Counted from the stretch's first letter, positions 27,901-36,700 are shown. The stretch: DNA of 50,842 bases from Verrucomicrobiales bacterium (GCA_029213025.1 JARGOZ010000013.1:2738-53579); one strand, 5' to 3'. A program made the numbers and translations. The notes: a model not told the origin generated them from the sequence alone.

Positions 27901-30438
27901 GTTGCCGTGACGGGAACGATTAATCTCAACGTCACAGCAGTGGATGATCCACCGACGATTGTCAGTGCGGATACCGCCAATTTTGCCGAGAACGGCACTG
28001 GCACGGTGATCGATGTTCAGTCTACCGATCCTGAAGGGGCAACCGAAGGCGCGGGTTTGACTTACTCGCTCAGTGGCGGTGCTGATCAGGCATTGTTCAA
28101 TATCGATGCAAATACCGGTGAGTTGACTTTTGCAGCTGCTCCTGATTTCGAAAACCCTGCCGATGCCGGTACCGATAACACCTACAATGTGCAGGTGCAG
28201 GTATCTGACGGGGCGAATGACGTGACACAGGACATCACGGTCACCGTTACCAATGTGAATGAAGCTCCGACGATAAACAGTGCTAACACTGCCAATTTCG
28301 CTGAGAATGGTACAGGCACGGTGATTGATGTTCAGTCCAGCGATCCGGAAGGAGCTGCTGAAGGGGCGGGTTTGATCTACTCGATCAGTGGTGGCGCGGA
28401 TCAGGCCCTGTTTAATATCGATGCAAATACCGGTGAGTTGACTTTCGCCTCCGCTCCCGACTTCGAAACACAGCAGGATGCCGGTTCCGATAATGTCTAT
28501 AACGTCCAGGTTCAGGTTACCGACGGAACAAATCCGGTAACTCAGGATATTGCTGTTACGGTAACTGATGTGGATGCCGTGCTAAGTATTGCAAACGCAG
28601 CGCCGGCTAATGAAGGAAATTCCGGAACGACTCCATTTACTTTCACAGTTACCCGCAGTGGTGATACCTCCGGCCCGGCCAGTGCTTCCTACACCGTGAG
28701 TGGTGATGGAGCCAACCCGGCGGATGCGAATGATTTTGGAGGCAGTTTTCCGACAGGGTCCGTGAGTTTTGCCGATGGTGAAACCAGCCGGAACATTATC
28801 ATCAACGTAAGTGGTGACACAGACGTGGAACCAAGTGAAGGATTTAAAGTCACTCTTTCCGCTCCTGTTGATGCCGTTTTGGGAACTGCCGAAGCGACAG
28901 GCACAATTACCAACGATGAAGTGATAAATACCGTTTACGTAGATCAATCCCTGGCCGGAACGGCGAACAATGATCCTGTGGCTGATGCGGACGGCGGATC
29001 AGCCGGTGCACAGAACGGTGTTTTCGGTATTGATGTTTTTGCCACGATAGGCGAAGCATTAAGTGTAGTTAGTGCATCCGGAGGGACAGTGATTGTCAAC
29101 TCCGGTTCCTATAGCGAAGTCGGTGGTGTAGAGATACCGTCCGGTGTAACTATGGAAATCACCGGCCCGGACGCTTCCGGTGCGGTTGAAATCGCAGAGC
29201 TTTCCAGTGAGGCTGGTGGAAATATCGTAATTGAAGGCGGCTCCACACTGACTGTTGCTAACAATTCCCCTCAAACGATAGCGGGTCCGATCTCCGGTAG
29301 TGGCTCCCTTGCCAAGACCGGTAACGGTAACCTGACTCTGGATGGAGTGAATACCTATTCCGGAACTACCAGTATTGATGACGGGATGCTGACGGTGGAT
29401 GGCCGGATCGGTCAGGGTGGTCCGGCGGGAGATGTCTCTATTGCCAATGGCGCGACTCTCTCGGGTGGCGGCACGGTTTATGCCGACATCAGTGGGGCTG
29501 CCGGTTCAACAATCGAAGCGTCCGGTGATCTTACCATAGGTGACAGTGCTTCCAGTTCCGGCGTGAGCACAGCCGGCGAACTGATCGTGGGGCCGCATAC
29601 GGTAATCCTGAATGACAGCACGGTTGCGGTTCTTGGTGTGTCGACTGAACTCAATGGCGGCACGCTGAATGCTGGCAATGGCATTTCCCACAGCAGTGGT
29701 GAAACACTGAGCGGCAGCGGAACGATCAACGGAGACGTTTCGATGAATTCCGCTACGATTTCACCCGGTGGTTCCGGGGATAATACCGGAACGCTGACGA
29801 TTAATGGAGCCTTCTCTTCGGCTGGTGCGATTAATCTTGAGATTGATGGCATCACCGCAGGTTCCTTTGACCAAATCGTGGTGAATGGTGGAGTCGACAT
29901 CGATAATGCGACAATTACCCCGTCCGGATCATCTGCTGAAACCGGGACTGTGGTATTGATTGAAAACACCAGCGCGAATCCCACTTCCGCAAACAACGTC
30001 ACACCGGCTGAAGGGTCGACTGTCGACATAAACGGCCAGACATTTGTGATTAGTTACAGCGGTGGTGATGGTAATGATATCACAGCGGATGTGCCTGCTG
30101 CAGATGATCCATTCGTTGGTAACACGACCGGCTACGATTTCCTCGAAAATCACAGTCTGTTCTCGGGTAGTGAATCTCTTTTCCTTGTAATCCAAAGTCC
30201 GGTTTCTGAGGATCTTTCCGTAAAACTGGACCTGACTCCGTATGAAGGCGATGTCGTTCCCATTGAGCTAAATGCACTCGATCTGACTACCGATTTGGTC
30301 TATAATCTGATACTGAGTTGGGAGAACGAAAGCGGCGACATTCTGGATGACATTGTTTACGCTGTGGATGGTTCCGACCTCGTTGAGTTCGTCAGAAATC
30401 TCAGAGATACGATCTCGATGGTGGTTTCGAAAATGTAG
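15970..30438 (+). CDS. Giant 4822-residue LEPR-XLL surface protein with metzincin, beta-helix, FG-GAP, cadherin and autotransporter-type repeats
   Basis: Approximate residues. 1-45: basic start and the LEPR-XLL-type motif EYVAEQLESRILYSAAP (27-43). 80-240: metzincin-like protease with H201-E202-M-G-H205 and D211 as third ligand, Met-turn M222. 255-1145 and 1265-2245: two right-handed beta-helix modules, each opening with TLREAIN, built of GGGFYN/NNxA-type turns and ending in a choice-of-anchor-Q-like segment. 1150-1255 and 2247-2355: PKD-like. 2390-3495: FG-GAP propeller blades interrupted by two inserted modules (about 2694-2811 and 3211-3322). 3498-3675: VCBS/cadherin-like. 3677-3838: carbohydrate-binding-like. 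3997-4202: two near-identical cadherin repeats. 4204-4317: Calx-beta. 4337-4707: passenger-type beta-strand repeats (NTYSGTTSIDDG). 4707-4822: unknown end, without a visible anchor. Start supported by the paralogue downstream. Probably an exported adhesin or matrix protein; function inferred. Confidence 0.93.
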   Translation: MSKKTFFEKFLSRNKSESKKGGKENREYVAEQLESRILYSAAPVDIAPAGEVVQEPVDQSTEGEFQGIDNFGGTSQFIEAGPDAITGELVTLTSFDHLSESELETLANAAVERWKATDLSTEQLEALDAIEISVVDIEGLAIAETNGYEIELDWNANGAGWFVDESPFDDGEFDFAESSTVFRDTDGEAKYGMDLLTVMMHEMGHVLGLEDIYDSFQDDSLMYGGFEAGERRLPVEDQADGVAVGTQVDAHASVIVTNLADDGTASGTGITLREAINQVADGETITLGAGMFELDSSTLGDINISDRTFTIIGDAGGGTIITAPSSDRIFNITGTANITLEGLTLSGGEIHEGDGGAVRVSGANAQLTLTDITFEDNEVIDDVNNNTNARGGALYAQNSAVVTGTNVDFTNNKAIRSGGAEVAGGGAFYVNTFATVTITGGTMSNNEARDGGGFYANASGVATLNNYTVSTNTGTVNGGGFNVNTGGIVNGDNLTIDQNFSANNGGGFYTNTLSDQVTLVDSVISGNTAEDDHGGGFFNRGIVSLDNTEVKSNVNLEVDGGANRRDALGAGFFNEGGTVTLANGSDVTLNQNYGHGGGFANATGGTVIVENSTISQNSLIRVSDARGGAGFYNYGGGTVELKGATIEDNTVTINASGNLDGYGGGFYNYSLGTVTADASTVIQNNHANEGTGFRNSGYSAVVTLTGTSVINNEARTRGGAFSIRDGAVTNLDGATVTGNSTLNENGGAGYMSGGILNVTNGTKVENNFTTNNSDYGGAFYITGNATASFQDSFVNNNKATLADGGAFFIVSSQVTLTNTEVKNNFSENSGGGIFLDDSADLTVVGSDISDNIAQDNGGALYVRDDATLSVSTTHIDGNLAGYLADGSTPDGTGLRGGAIYATNRSVITINESTLDQNEATQHGGAIYLQSEADITINQSTIAENVARGVGGGFHVNGSTTSLVINNSTISTNYAGFERASQGGIVGTSETKTNDNQRGGAIYQGSGFVHINQSTVTNNRASDSASGALWSANRTSETEGFFVENSIIYGNLDNFEANPAGDVQDIQRRVTIIGSNVVGSSQGTGDNGTGTKFSDDPQLEALADNGGFGRTHTIAGTNFATSGATVNPTVNSSHAVDQLGNGRGDTIGAVEVEPVATTLTLDEVIVPASAEDDTKITVSATGTSTGAGPLVYNWSVTDSADNTVASGSGESFSFTPDELTATDVSDILTVALTVTDSATSQVVIAQDQDILLINPDGRPTAASGATEITVNSFVEDGQVIETTADTDGTVTLREAINIANNTAGDVVINLSAGTYTSDLALGDVRINYDTESSGGGSSINVGDVIVGETRGATGTVVSVTDNGSSGFIIYTPVSGTFADNEYIKIQSSDTRVVRANGDPLGENANANGGDFDITKTDGTVVIVGDSRGTTIVDGNGVDRVFDARPGSTVVFKQLTITGGQTYEDHGAGISSSGGTVVLNDVEISGNSATGHGGHVGGAVYITSSGNFAGNLYAKNVEISNNEAGSHGGGLFLTGTNSASGAFKLEDVTISGNTSGVDTSDRDGGGLYLAGNRNNLEMTNVTFDGNRARDDGGGAVFEGYDNVVSATNVNFYGNIAGTEGTGTGDNDGGGFLVSGARNEITFTDSNIGGELVGGAGDDGLGTDRTTDAVGSLTARGNFAEDDGGGFRMEGKDNILNLVDTDIIGNQSNDDGGGFSAINNQETINIFGTSVIRNNFSATQYGGGFRIDGALVNLIGTAAVPLVISHNEARGNDNDRRGGGFYSNGGTVIGSNVSIKHNVAERHGGGFWNDGGVVTITSSDAATFMSNISYNTTVDPADGDGGGFYNTNGGTINLTDVDIEGNTTTDEGAGFYNSATGATVNLTRVNLTNNISQDSGGGFYNAHDGSIVNFTDVVIDSNVSETEHGAGFRNNGIVTGSRVLITNNETKGTSTNNRIGAAFYNAGNEATVTLSEVVMANNTAHGRGGAVYNTDGDVDLTNFVIRDNVSYNTSGSGSNSRGGGVWNSDRGSVTLTNGEISGNNANRFGGGIYQQTDGSELVLNNVTISGNKAGAASDGSTPGVGTEAIAADADGGGIFMTNAGSVILNHVTIADNYALDDGGGIDRDGGTLIIRDSILANNIRDNGVPGTNIESDNNATATLEGGVVIVTNQGGTLTQTDGTRITEDPVLGALGDNGDIVDLPGGFVIQTHAVAPGSSAVGAENSAAGGAVTTDARGADRNGVRTLGAYQLSAPVFDGNPTVDTNSITAGDTVTVSGDILYDLLPGETGNDVVVTISWGDGSPVTRTSLSGATDFAAASPDFSGLSHDYGAAGSFTLSVSLTLLGSDEALDEYTEVITVAAPATPTQEVTTTENSTVTITPTSTDVVSTGTLTVDDGTILVDGNRIGYAVDISSGTTGTWAVVGSEGQANTEEVYIYRDTTGNGDWVLEQTLLSPDNVDAFDDFGSSINIDAENGRIFVGARLEDTGGTDKGTVFLYTFDSGAVVGSQWSLEQRIQGTTGANGGDDFGYSLDASGDYLVVGARLEDSDTIDQSDTGGANDSGAVYVFKWDGAAYVQEQKLKAQLRDGSADVQGADQFGVSVAINEAANLIVVGQELEDTVSAGNNGGAAYVYSFDDGQAVGSQWSIERKLVASNAGDEDRFGHDVDISGTTVIIGARQEDTGTGANDNSGTNRGSIYVYDFSGSAVGAVITPSTANAIDNGRIRFTTDNVTDPLSIAFVDGGAEGIAFAGGIITVTLNTGTSTAASIAALVNGTDLGALGVTNGGTLNATELSHGTGTELVEAAGPVELTAGFERQVINAHSGVTHLSNEDRLGGAVAIDGDRIIAGAYQDDINGSNSGTAHIFDFDSGSGLFTHSTFINQENTASADRNEFGFGVAMDGDRYIIGARLSEGTFTSADGAVINIEHWGSAHIYSGDPSVAVAEEAALQGGLANKSEIGSRALFGRRVSVGGDFAIVGAPEAGKDPNGTDDVTGRVYLYKRNDQGTINPDDDSWTLITDFGPPITDDDAFDYFGWGVTISEDGSTIAVGANGHEAGGSAQGAIYIYSFDGTTATLAGRIRAENRTNSDQFGRDLELSADGSVLVTGMLSDDDIDSGSGSAHIYTATAGWSDFFSGAATQQGVLSINDDGVKLKPISEYSDVNSDQFGRYVAISSDGTRIAVGAYDDDHVAGGTDTDPDDDGNATQRDRGSVYVFQYDAANLHAVIDPDIVGGENGKGQIAVHATVASGISAVEIVTGATLGVTESGGTVTITLAAAGSTAADIVAAIGSAGIAGFSGELFPGNGAANQGGNDGSALLTLAHGPQALTNWEMQQKLVASNDGKDDRFGADVDIDGDYLVVGANQEDNPSNSGSAYIFEFDGSQWSEVQKINASDQQSNDHFGRRVAIDNDLIVVGAYLEDTSGTSAGSVYVYQRDPDTGVWGDGSDNENFVIRSPYGQSQDGFGLAVDVSEGNIVVGANQQDRILSDGTVISNYGGAHGYRVEEAAEVDQITVAPAKGTATVAADNLSISFDPGSDFDDLDPGDTEEVTFTYTTVGGDTIDVVVVVNGVNDIPVGVDDDLNANEDDGATVIGNVTTNDTDDDADASLTVAEVNGDAANVGNTINLASGATVAIASNGDVTFDANSYYESLADGETAEETVTYQVTDGNGNTVYQEVDGVFVAEAVNFGSSPDSWTQIEESDGGANANSLTGSRTGFFMQVPDGSGGISTPSFADPTGSPAITYEVEVSTAGTYQLFLRGASFDGASDSVFATINGHGDGIAGGNPDWYAMAITGSAFNWHGQGNLEDGVAGTSAAVTFDLSAGRHTIHISAREDGVALDAVMLRNTTSTVAAPAQNSTEAGPDDQREATVTVTVAGENDQVFANAEVNQTHNYNEGSTAFTLNPIVVADVDNNEQITATLTMSNALAGTLSTSGAATFNAGVWEITGTVGEVNAAFAALSFTPDSDFDQNSTISVDIEDGLENSTVAVTGTINLNVTAVDDPPTIVSADTANFAENGTGTVIDVQSTDPEGATEGAGLTYSLSGGADQALFNIDANTGELTFAAAPDFENPADAGTDNTYNVQVQVSDGANDVTQDITVTVTNVNEAPTINSANTANFAENGTGTVIDVQSSDPEGAAEGAGLIYSISGGADQALFNIDANTGELTFASAPDFETQQDAGSDNVYNVQVQVTDGTNPVTQDIAVTVTDVDAVLSIANAAPANEGNSGTTPFTFTVTRSGDTSGPASASYTVSGDGANPADANDFGGSFPTGSVSFADGETSRNIIINVSGDTDVEPSEGFKVTLSAPVDAVLGTAEATGTITNDEVINTVYVDQSLAGTANNDPVADADGGSAGAQNGVFGIDVFATIGEALSVVSASGGTVIVNSGSYSEVGGVEIPSGVTMEITGPDASGAVEIAELSSEAGGNIVIEGGSTLTVANNSPQTIAGPISGSGSLAKTGNGNLTLDGVNTYSGTTSIDDGMLTVDGRIGQGGPAGDVSIANGATLSGGGTVYADISGAAGSTIEASGDLTIGDSASSSGVSTAGELIVGPHTVILNDSTVAVLGVSTELNGGTLNAGNGISHSSGETLSGSGTINGDVSMNSATISPGGSGDNTGTLTINGAFSSAGAINLEIDGITAGSFDQIVVNGGVDIDNATITPSGSSAETGTVVLIENTSANPTSANNVTPAEGSTVDINGQTFVISYSGGDGNDITADVPAADDPFVGNTTGYDFLENHSLFSGSESLFLVIQSPVSEDLSVKLDLTPYEGDVVPIELNALDLTTDLVYNLILSWENESGDILDDIVYAVDGSDLVEFVRNLRDTISMVVSKM
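24050..24400 (+). repeat. Inserted module between FG-GAP blades (giant 1, first copy)
   Basis: About 117 residues interrupt the propeller between a strand ending VYDF and the next-blade start. Shared features with the other copies are a run like IITVTLNTG followed by TAASIAAL and a closing LSHGTG/VELTA segment. The pattern resembles the TAAxVxAAIN modules of phage tail and flagellar proteins. Confidence 0.6.
25600..25940 (+). repeat. Inserted module between FG-GAP blades (giant 1, second copy)
   Basis: It lies between VFQYDAANL and NWEMQQKL. VTITLAAAGSTAADIVAAIG is its core. It occupies the same blade position as the copy at 24050-24400 and the two copies in the second giant gene. Confidence 0.6.
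27952..28575 (+). repeat. Tandem cadherin repeats, period 315 nt
   Basis: Two 105-residue units start at ANFAENGTGTVIDVQS. A 32-nt block is identical at 28099-28130 and 28414-28445, a spacing of exactly 315 nt. Nucleotide identity at synonymous positions points to a recent duplication or gene conversion. Confidence 0.8.
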
Positions 30439-30710
30439 CAGGGTTGTTTTCGATCAAACAGGGTACAGTCGCGGATTGTACCCTGTTACGTTTCAGATCA
30501 AACAGGGTACAATCGGAGGTCAACGGAGATAGAATCATGTGCGGATTCAGGCGTGAAGCCGGTCAATTTTCAGATTTAGCCTTGACGAATTTCGTGGACT
30601 TTAAAAATATGGTTGTCACGCTAAATCGCCTTTGAGACAAACTGGTGAAATTCTGTCAATATCGATTCCTGCGAAAATCCCTCCACCTCTTTAAAAACTG
30701 TACTATTTAT
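30439..30710. promoter_or_regulatory. Spacer between the two giant genes
   Basis: 272 bp without a credible gene. The first part carries three AACAGGGTACA cores. TTGACG (30582-30587) precedes an AT-rich TTTAAAAATAT (30600-30610), and TTGAGA lies at 30632-30637, so a promoter is plausible here but weak. The ATG at 30711 is preceded by CTCCACCTCTTT and ACTATTTAT, with no Shine-Dalgarno sequence, as in the first giant gene. Confidence 0.5.
30457..30511. repeat. Dispersed repeat with three AACAGGGTACA cores; hairpin after the first giant gene (copy C)
   Basis: AACAGGGTACAGTC (30457-30470) and GATTGTACCCTGTT (30474-30487) form a 14-position stem with one G-T wobble and loop GCG. A third direct core lies at 30501-30511. 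The hairpin begins 18 bp after the TAG of the first giant gene. It may stop or stabilise that mRNA, but no T-run follows. Confidence 0.8.
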
Positions 30711-33700
30711 ATGAAAAAGCGTTCGCTTCTTGACAAGCTACTTGCCCGTAAAACCCGGGATCAGGATGAATCCCGCGAATATGTGGCTGAACAATTGGAA
30801 GCAAGAATTCTGTATTCCGCTGCTCCTGTGGATGCAGCACCGGATGAATCCGCCCATGTGGCGAATGCCGATGTAAAGGAGGTGAATTTTAAGGAAATTG
30901 ACGATTTTGGCGGGGCGGCTGAAGTAGTTGAGCAGGCGTCTGACTCGTCACTAAACGAATATGTCACTCTGACAAGCTTTGATAATCTTACTGACGAAGA
31001 GCTTGCGACGCTGGCAGACGCTGCCGTTCAAAAATGGATTGATAGCGGGATTTCAGATGAGCAACTCGCTGCTTTGCAAAGCATTGAGTATGATATCGTC
31101 GATCTGGACGCGGATTATCTTGGAGCCACTGAGGGTTACGAGATTGAAATCGATATTAATGCGGCCGGAGAGGGCTGGTTTGTGGATGCGACGCCTTTTG
31201 AAGACGAGGAATTCGGTATCCGGCAAAGTTTGACCACTCTGCGGAGCGGGGAAGGGGCCGCCAGCTACGGAATGGACCTCCTGACGGTGTTGATGCATGA
31301 ACAGGGGCATGTTCTCGGGCTTCATGATCTCGACGCTTCCGACTGGGATAATCTCATGCACGAGTACCTCGAAACCGGGGAACGGAGGCTGATTTCCGAA
31401 AACCAGGCGGATGGAATCGAGGCTGGAACTTTGGAAGGAACCCACTATCTGACTGCTCAGGATGATTCCTATGATGCACTGAGCGATGAGCTGCTGGATG
31501 TATCGGCGGAGGGCGGTTTGCTCGCGAACGATGATGCGGGGTCGGGAAATGTCGTGACTACAGGGAATTTGACCCTGGATTACAATGCGAATAATCCGGA
31601 TGATGTCACCGGGACCGGTCCGTTCACCTGGGTTGCTGAGACGGGTAATGCCAATGACGACTTCGTATTTAACGCGAACGTGACTTATGATTCCGTTACA
31701 GGGGGTCACGCAGGGATAACTAACACATTTACCTTGACCAACGGAGGTGCCACTAACCAGGGACTCAATGATCTGGCGGGTGATCCCTCTGACAACAGTG
31801 CAACCTGGGAATTCTGGATCAAACCCGATGCCGGGACGGATCGCGACCGGCTTTATGAAACCGGAGGTAGCGGTGATGGTATGGCTGTCTATTGGAATGG
31901 CAATACCGGAAATATCGACTGGATCATAGATGACGGCAATGTTCAGCAAACGATCTCCGGAGGTGTCGGAGTGATTGATTTGTCGAAGCACAATCAGATC
32001 ACGCTGGTGTATGCAAAGAATGATTCCGGCTCGAATGATCGGATGGAGTTGTATGTTAACGGCCAGTCAGTAGCAGTCGATTCCAGTAATACAATTCTCG
32101 ATGACTTTGATGGGGGCGACACTGCGTCACTCGGCCAAACCGGAACCGGGCTTGCGGCAACTGCAAATGCGGGAGGGGATACCAATTACGAGGGACAATT
32201 GTCGATTTTCCGCTTTTACGAAGCGGCTCTCACCGCAGAGGAAGTGACGGCCAATTACAACGCAATTCTCACTCCCGCACCTGCCGTAATCAACGCCGGG
32301 GCAAATGCAGGCAGTCTGAATACCACAGGAAATCCGATCGTCGGGGGAGGGAGCACCTTCACCACGGAACGGGGTGCGATAGTTACGGTAATGCCGGATG
32401 GCAGCTTTTCCTACGATCCGACCGACGGGCTGAGCGGGGCAGGGAATACCGACTCATTTGTCTATGAAGTGCGCGACTTCGCTGCCGGTGTGACCGAGCA
32501 AAAGACCGTGACGGTCAATGTGGATGCGATTCCTGTTTCCGGAGTGACCGCAGTGACGGTTAGCGAAGAGGATACCGTGTCGATTGACGTTATCGAAACG
32601 CAACTCCGGCAGCTCACGAATCTTGATGCCAATGCGTCGATTATCCAGCTTCAGCGCTACGGGTATTCGGTAGCGGTCGATGGCGATCTGGCCGTAGTCG
32701 GTTCTGATGACACGGGGGACACTTCTTATGTTCTGGTCTATGAACGAAATGCCAGTGGAATTTGGGAATTTAGCCAGGCGATCGAAGATCCCGACGGTGT
32801 GAATTCAAACGATGATTTTGGGTATGATGTCGCTGTCGATGGTCAAACCAACACGATCGTTGTCGGTTCGTATTCCGATGACAATGGGGCTGCGGATTCC
32901 GGTTCGGTCTATATTTTTTCTGATACGGATGGTGACAAGACCTGGGTGTTGAGTCAGGAGTTTAACGGAACTTCGAGTCTTCCGGGAATTGATGGCAGTG
33001 ACAGGATCGGTATTTCGGTCGACATTCAAAATGATGGTTCGGGAAACCTCCGGATCGTAGCGGGAGCTGATCTGGCTGATACCTGGAATCCGGCCACCGG
33101 GAATATTCCGGCGGGCTCGGATAATTTTGGCGCGGTCTATGTTTTCCAGGACGACAGTACGGGAACAGACGGAACCGGTTTTGTATTCGAACAGCGGTTG
33201 TTGGTAGAGGATCTCAATGATTTCGCCAATGATGATAATCTGGGACGGGGAGTTCGAATTGACGGCAGCTACATAGTCGCTTCTTCTGCGAATGATGATG
33301 AAGCTGGAACAAACCATGGTGCTGCTTATGTGTTTCAACTGGATGCCGGCGCTTCCCGAGGAGTAATCGAAATCGATAATGCCGGGGTTCCGGTAGCCAA
33401 TGCCGGGCTGAGTTTTGCTTCAGTGGGAGGGGTGAATAATGATCTTACTATCCAGTATGTAGTGGGTGGTTCCGGGACGGGTGCTACCACGGCCGTTGCA
33501 GCCGGTAATGCGATAACGGTAACCCTTGCCTCAGTGGATGGAATTGCAACAACAGCTACGGCGGCTGATGTGAAAGCAGCCATAGAAGCTGACGCGGGAA
33601 CGAATGCTCTCGTTACCGTTGCCTTTACCGGTGCTGACGGCAGTGGTGTGGTCAGCGGAACCAATGCGATTACATTTGGCCAGTGGTATCAGACCGCTAA

Positions 33701-36700
33701 GCTGGTCAACCCGGTTGCCATCGCTAACAGTGACAATCTGACAGATGTCTCCGTGACTTCATCCAGCCAGGTGGACGGTAAGGCCAGGATTATTGCCGGT
33801 ATCAATACCAATGACTTTAATGGCACAAATGCCGGAGCTGCACTGATCTATGTGGAGGAAACAGTAGGGAACTGGGTGCTGGAGGACATTCTCCAGTCTG
33901 AAGTCATAGGTGGTGATGATCGCTTCGGGCTCGAAGTCGATATTTCCGGGGACACCGCCCTTATTGGTGCTTTTGCCGATGATGCCAACGGAGAGACAAA
34001 CCGGGGCAGTGCCTACTTATTTCAGCAGGACACCAGCCAGGCCAGTGCGCTGATAGTGCGTGGTGCGAATAACAGTGGTGTGCGAGTGTATCTTGATGAT
34101 ACCAGTGCGATAGGAAATGTATCGGTCAGCTTTATCGACCCGGGAACGACGACTGCAGCAACCACTGCCTCATTAAACGGGACTGTAATTGAAATTACGC
34201 TTTCGCACGACGGAACTGCTGTCACAGCCACTGCACTGGACGTTGCTGCCGCGATAAATGCTGCAGCACTGACAATTGATTTAACTGGATTTGGAGGTAG
34301 TGCAACGGCGGCGATATCCGCTGAGACTCCATCCGGAGGCAACGGTTTGACTCTGGGGAATGGAAACGCCCTTGTCGAAGCAACGGCAACGCCTGTGACG
34401 ATGACCGCTCACTGGTCGCAACAGGCGATGTTGGAAGGCAGTGGTAGTGGAGATATCAATGACCGGGAACAATTCGGTCGCGGTTTGGCTCTCGGGTCGG
34501 ATGGTGCTGACGGGCTTCGGATTTTTGCGGGAAGCCCCTATCGGGATACCTTCCTGCCCGGGCAAACGATCACGATCAACGGGGAAGCTCAAACGGTCAA
34601 GCTGGGTGAACTGGGAGGTGCGCATGTATTTGAAGCGACCCGCACTGATATTGCGGGAACAGTCTCGGAAGTTCAACAGATCAAGCCGGAGGAGATAGCC
34701 GATGCGACAAACCACATCCTGTCGCGCATTACTTCAGTCAATCAGTATGGCATGGCTGTGGATATCTCAGGCGATATTGCGGTAGTGGCAGCGCCGGGCG
34801 GAGGTGGTCAGAGTCAGCAGGAGTTCGGAAGTATAGGTGACGACACAGGTGATGTATATGTGTTCCAAAGGGACGGTAAAGGAACATTTGATACAAGTGA
34901 TGATACCTGGACATTATTGCAAACTCTCCGAGCGGAAAATGAGCCCGGGGCACAGGATGATTTCGGGCGTGATGTGGCAATATCAGAAGATGGTTCGACG
35001 ATTGCGATAGGTGCGCCTCTTCTCGATCATAACAACACCTACACGGAGATCGGGGCTGTCTACGTTTTCTCCAGATCGGATGACGGAACGTATTTCCAGG
35101 ATGCTTATATGCATTTTACCACGGCTTTTAACGATAATGGTCAGGACGAGTTTAACCGGCTCGGTTTTAACCTCGATATCAGCGCAGATGGTTCGCGAAT
35201 TATTGCCGGTGCTCATCAGGAGGAGATTGATGTTGATGCGGACGGAACGAAAGATAATACCGTCGGGGCGGTCTATATATTTGATAGACCGGGAGGAGTG
35301 GGAACCTGGGACAACAAGAGTCTGGTAATCGACGAAGACGTCAGTCCGGATCAGCCAGTCGGTGTGATGAGGCTGGTGGCGGCTGATAGTCTTCCGGGGG
35401 ATCAATACGGAAGGGATGTGGCGATAAGTGATGACGGTAACCGCATTGTAGTTGGTGCATTTGGCAGTGATACCGGCGGTACTAATCGGGGCGCACTGTA
35501 TACCTATGATTTGTCCGATGCTGATTCCGCGAACTGGCAGTCTACCGAAGACAAGTTTCAACCGGCCGGAATAGCTGATAACGATCAGTTGGGACTCAGG
35601 ATGGGGCTCGGGGGAGACGGCGGGGAATGGTTGGTTGCCAGTGGTCATCTGGATGACGGAAACGGCACCAATGCCGGTGTGGTTTATATTTACAACCTTG
35701 TTGGCGGAGCTTATGAACTCCAGCAGGAATTGAGTGCGGTTGGGTCCGGGGCCACGCTGGGGAACGCTGAATTTGGTCGTGCGGTTTCCATTAATGAGGA
35801 AGGAAGCCTTATTGCGGTAGGTTCCAGAGTGAATGATACCTTCGGCACCAATGTGGGGGCTGTCTTTCTTTTCGAATTTGACAGTAATCAGGCAGTGGGG
35901 GCCCAGTGGGTTTTGAAGGACGGGCCTATTATTGATGAGACTCGGGATGCCCGTGGGGTAGTTGACGGTTCTGATGAATTTGGTCGCGCCATCGCAATTT
36001 CGGGAGCTACGGTTCTGGCCGGCGGATTTAATGCTGATTATGTGTTCGGTGATACCGATGTGAGGAACTATGGTTCCGTGGCTGTATTTGATGTCAGTCC
36101 GCAAAGTCCGCAGGGAGGTTCTTTGTCAGTCAAACCGGATAGCTTTGGTGCGATTGTAAACGGAACCAACCCCGGTCGAACGAACAACGGCTCGCTTAGT
36201 GTAGTTGGCGGGGAAGTCGTCTTTAATCCAGGTAGAGATTTCGATGATTTGGAGCGAGGGGAAAGTGAAGTGGTTACATTCACCTACACTCTGGAAGATG
36301 CGGTTAACGGGCTGGAAGGGAGCGGGACAATTTCAGTGACCGTTCAGGGATATGCTGACACTGTCGCTCAGGATGATGCATTTTCGATCACTGAAAACGA
36401 AACCAGTCCGGCTGTGAATTTATTGGCGGATAATTCCGGTGGTGTCGTAGCCGGTGCGACTCTCGATTTTATCGCAGATGTCACACAAACCGCCGGGGTG
36501 TGGACCGGCACAGGGGGATCTTTTGCCGGTGATACGGCCAATGGAGTCACTTTGGCGGCGACGACCAGTGCCTATTCCGGCATTACCCATTCCTACACCT
36601 TGCCGGGGAATGACGTGCAGGTTCCAACTAACGGCGACCGGGGGCTGGAATTTAGCGGATCTTTCGGCGGGGGGACAGGGGCGAGTGGTACCGCCCATAC

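Noticed and set aside
30457..30487. Classical rho-independent terminator after the first giant gene
   Set aside because: The stem is good but no T-run follows, and its sequence belongs to the dispersed repeat family, so it is listed as a repeat.
30444..30635. 63-codon open frame between the two giant genes
   Set aside because: It consists mainly of the dispersed repeat and has no ribosome-binding site or recognisable sequence.
31053..31991. Leftward open frame of 312 codons opposite the second giant gene
   Set aside because: Same composition effect; it overlaps the protease and LamG-like coding region, which is clearly the real frame.
34983..36104. Long leftward open frame of 373 codons opposite the second giant gene
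   Set aside because: It lies fully within the FG-GAP coding region of the opposite strand, its product is unusually rich in Ile/Arg/Ser/His as expected for antisense of Asp/Gly/Thr-rich DNA, and it has no start context or family pattern.
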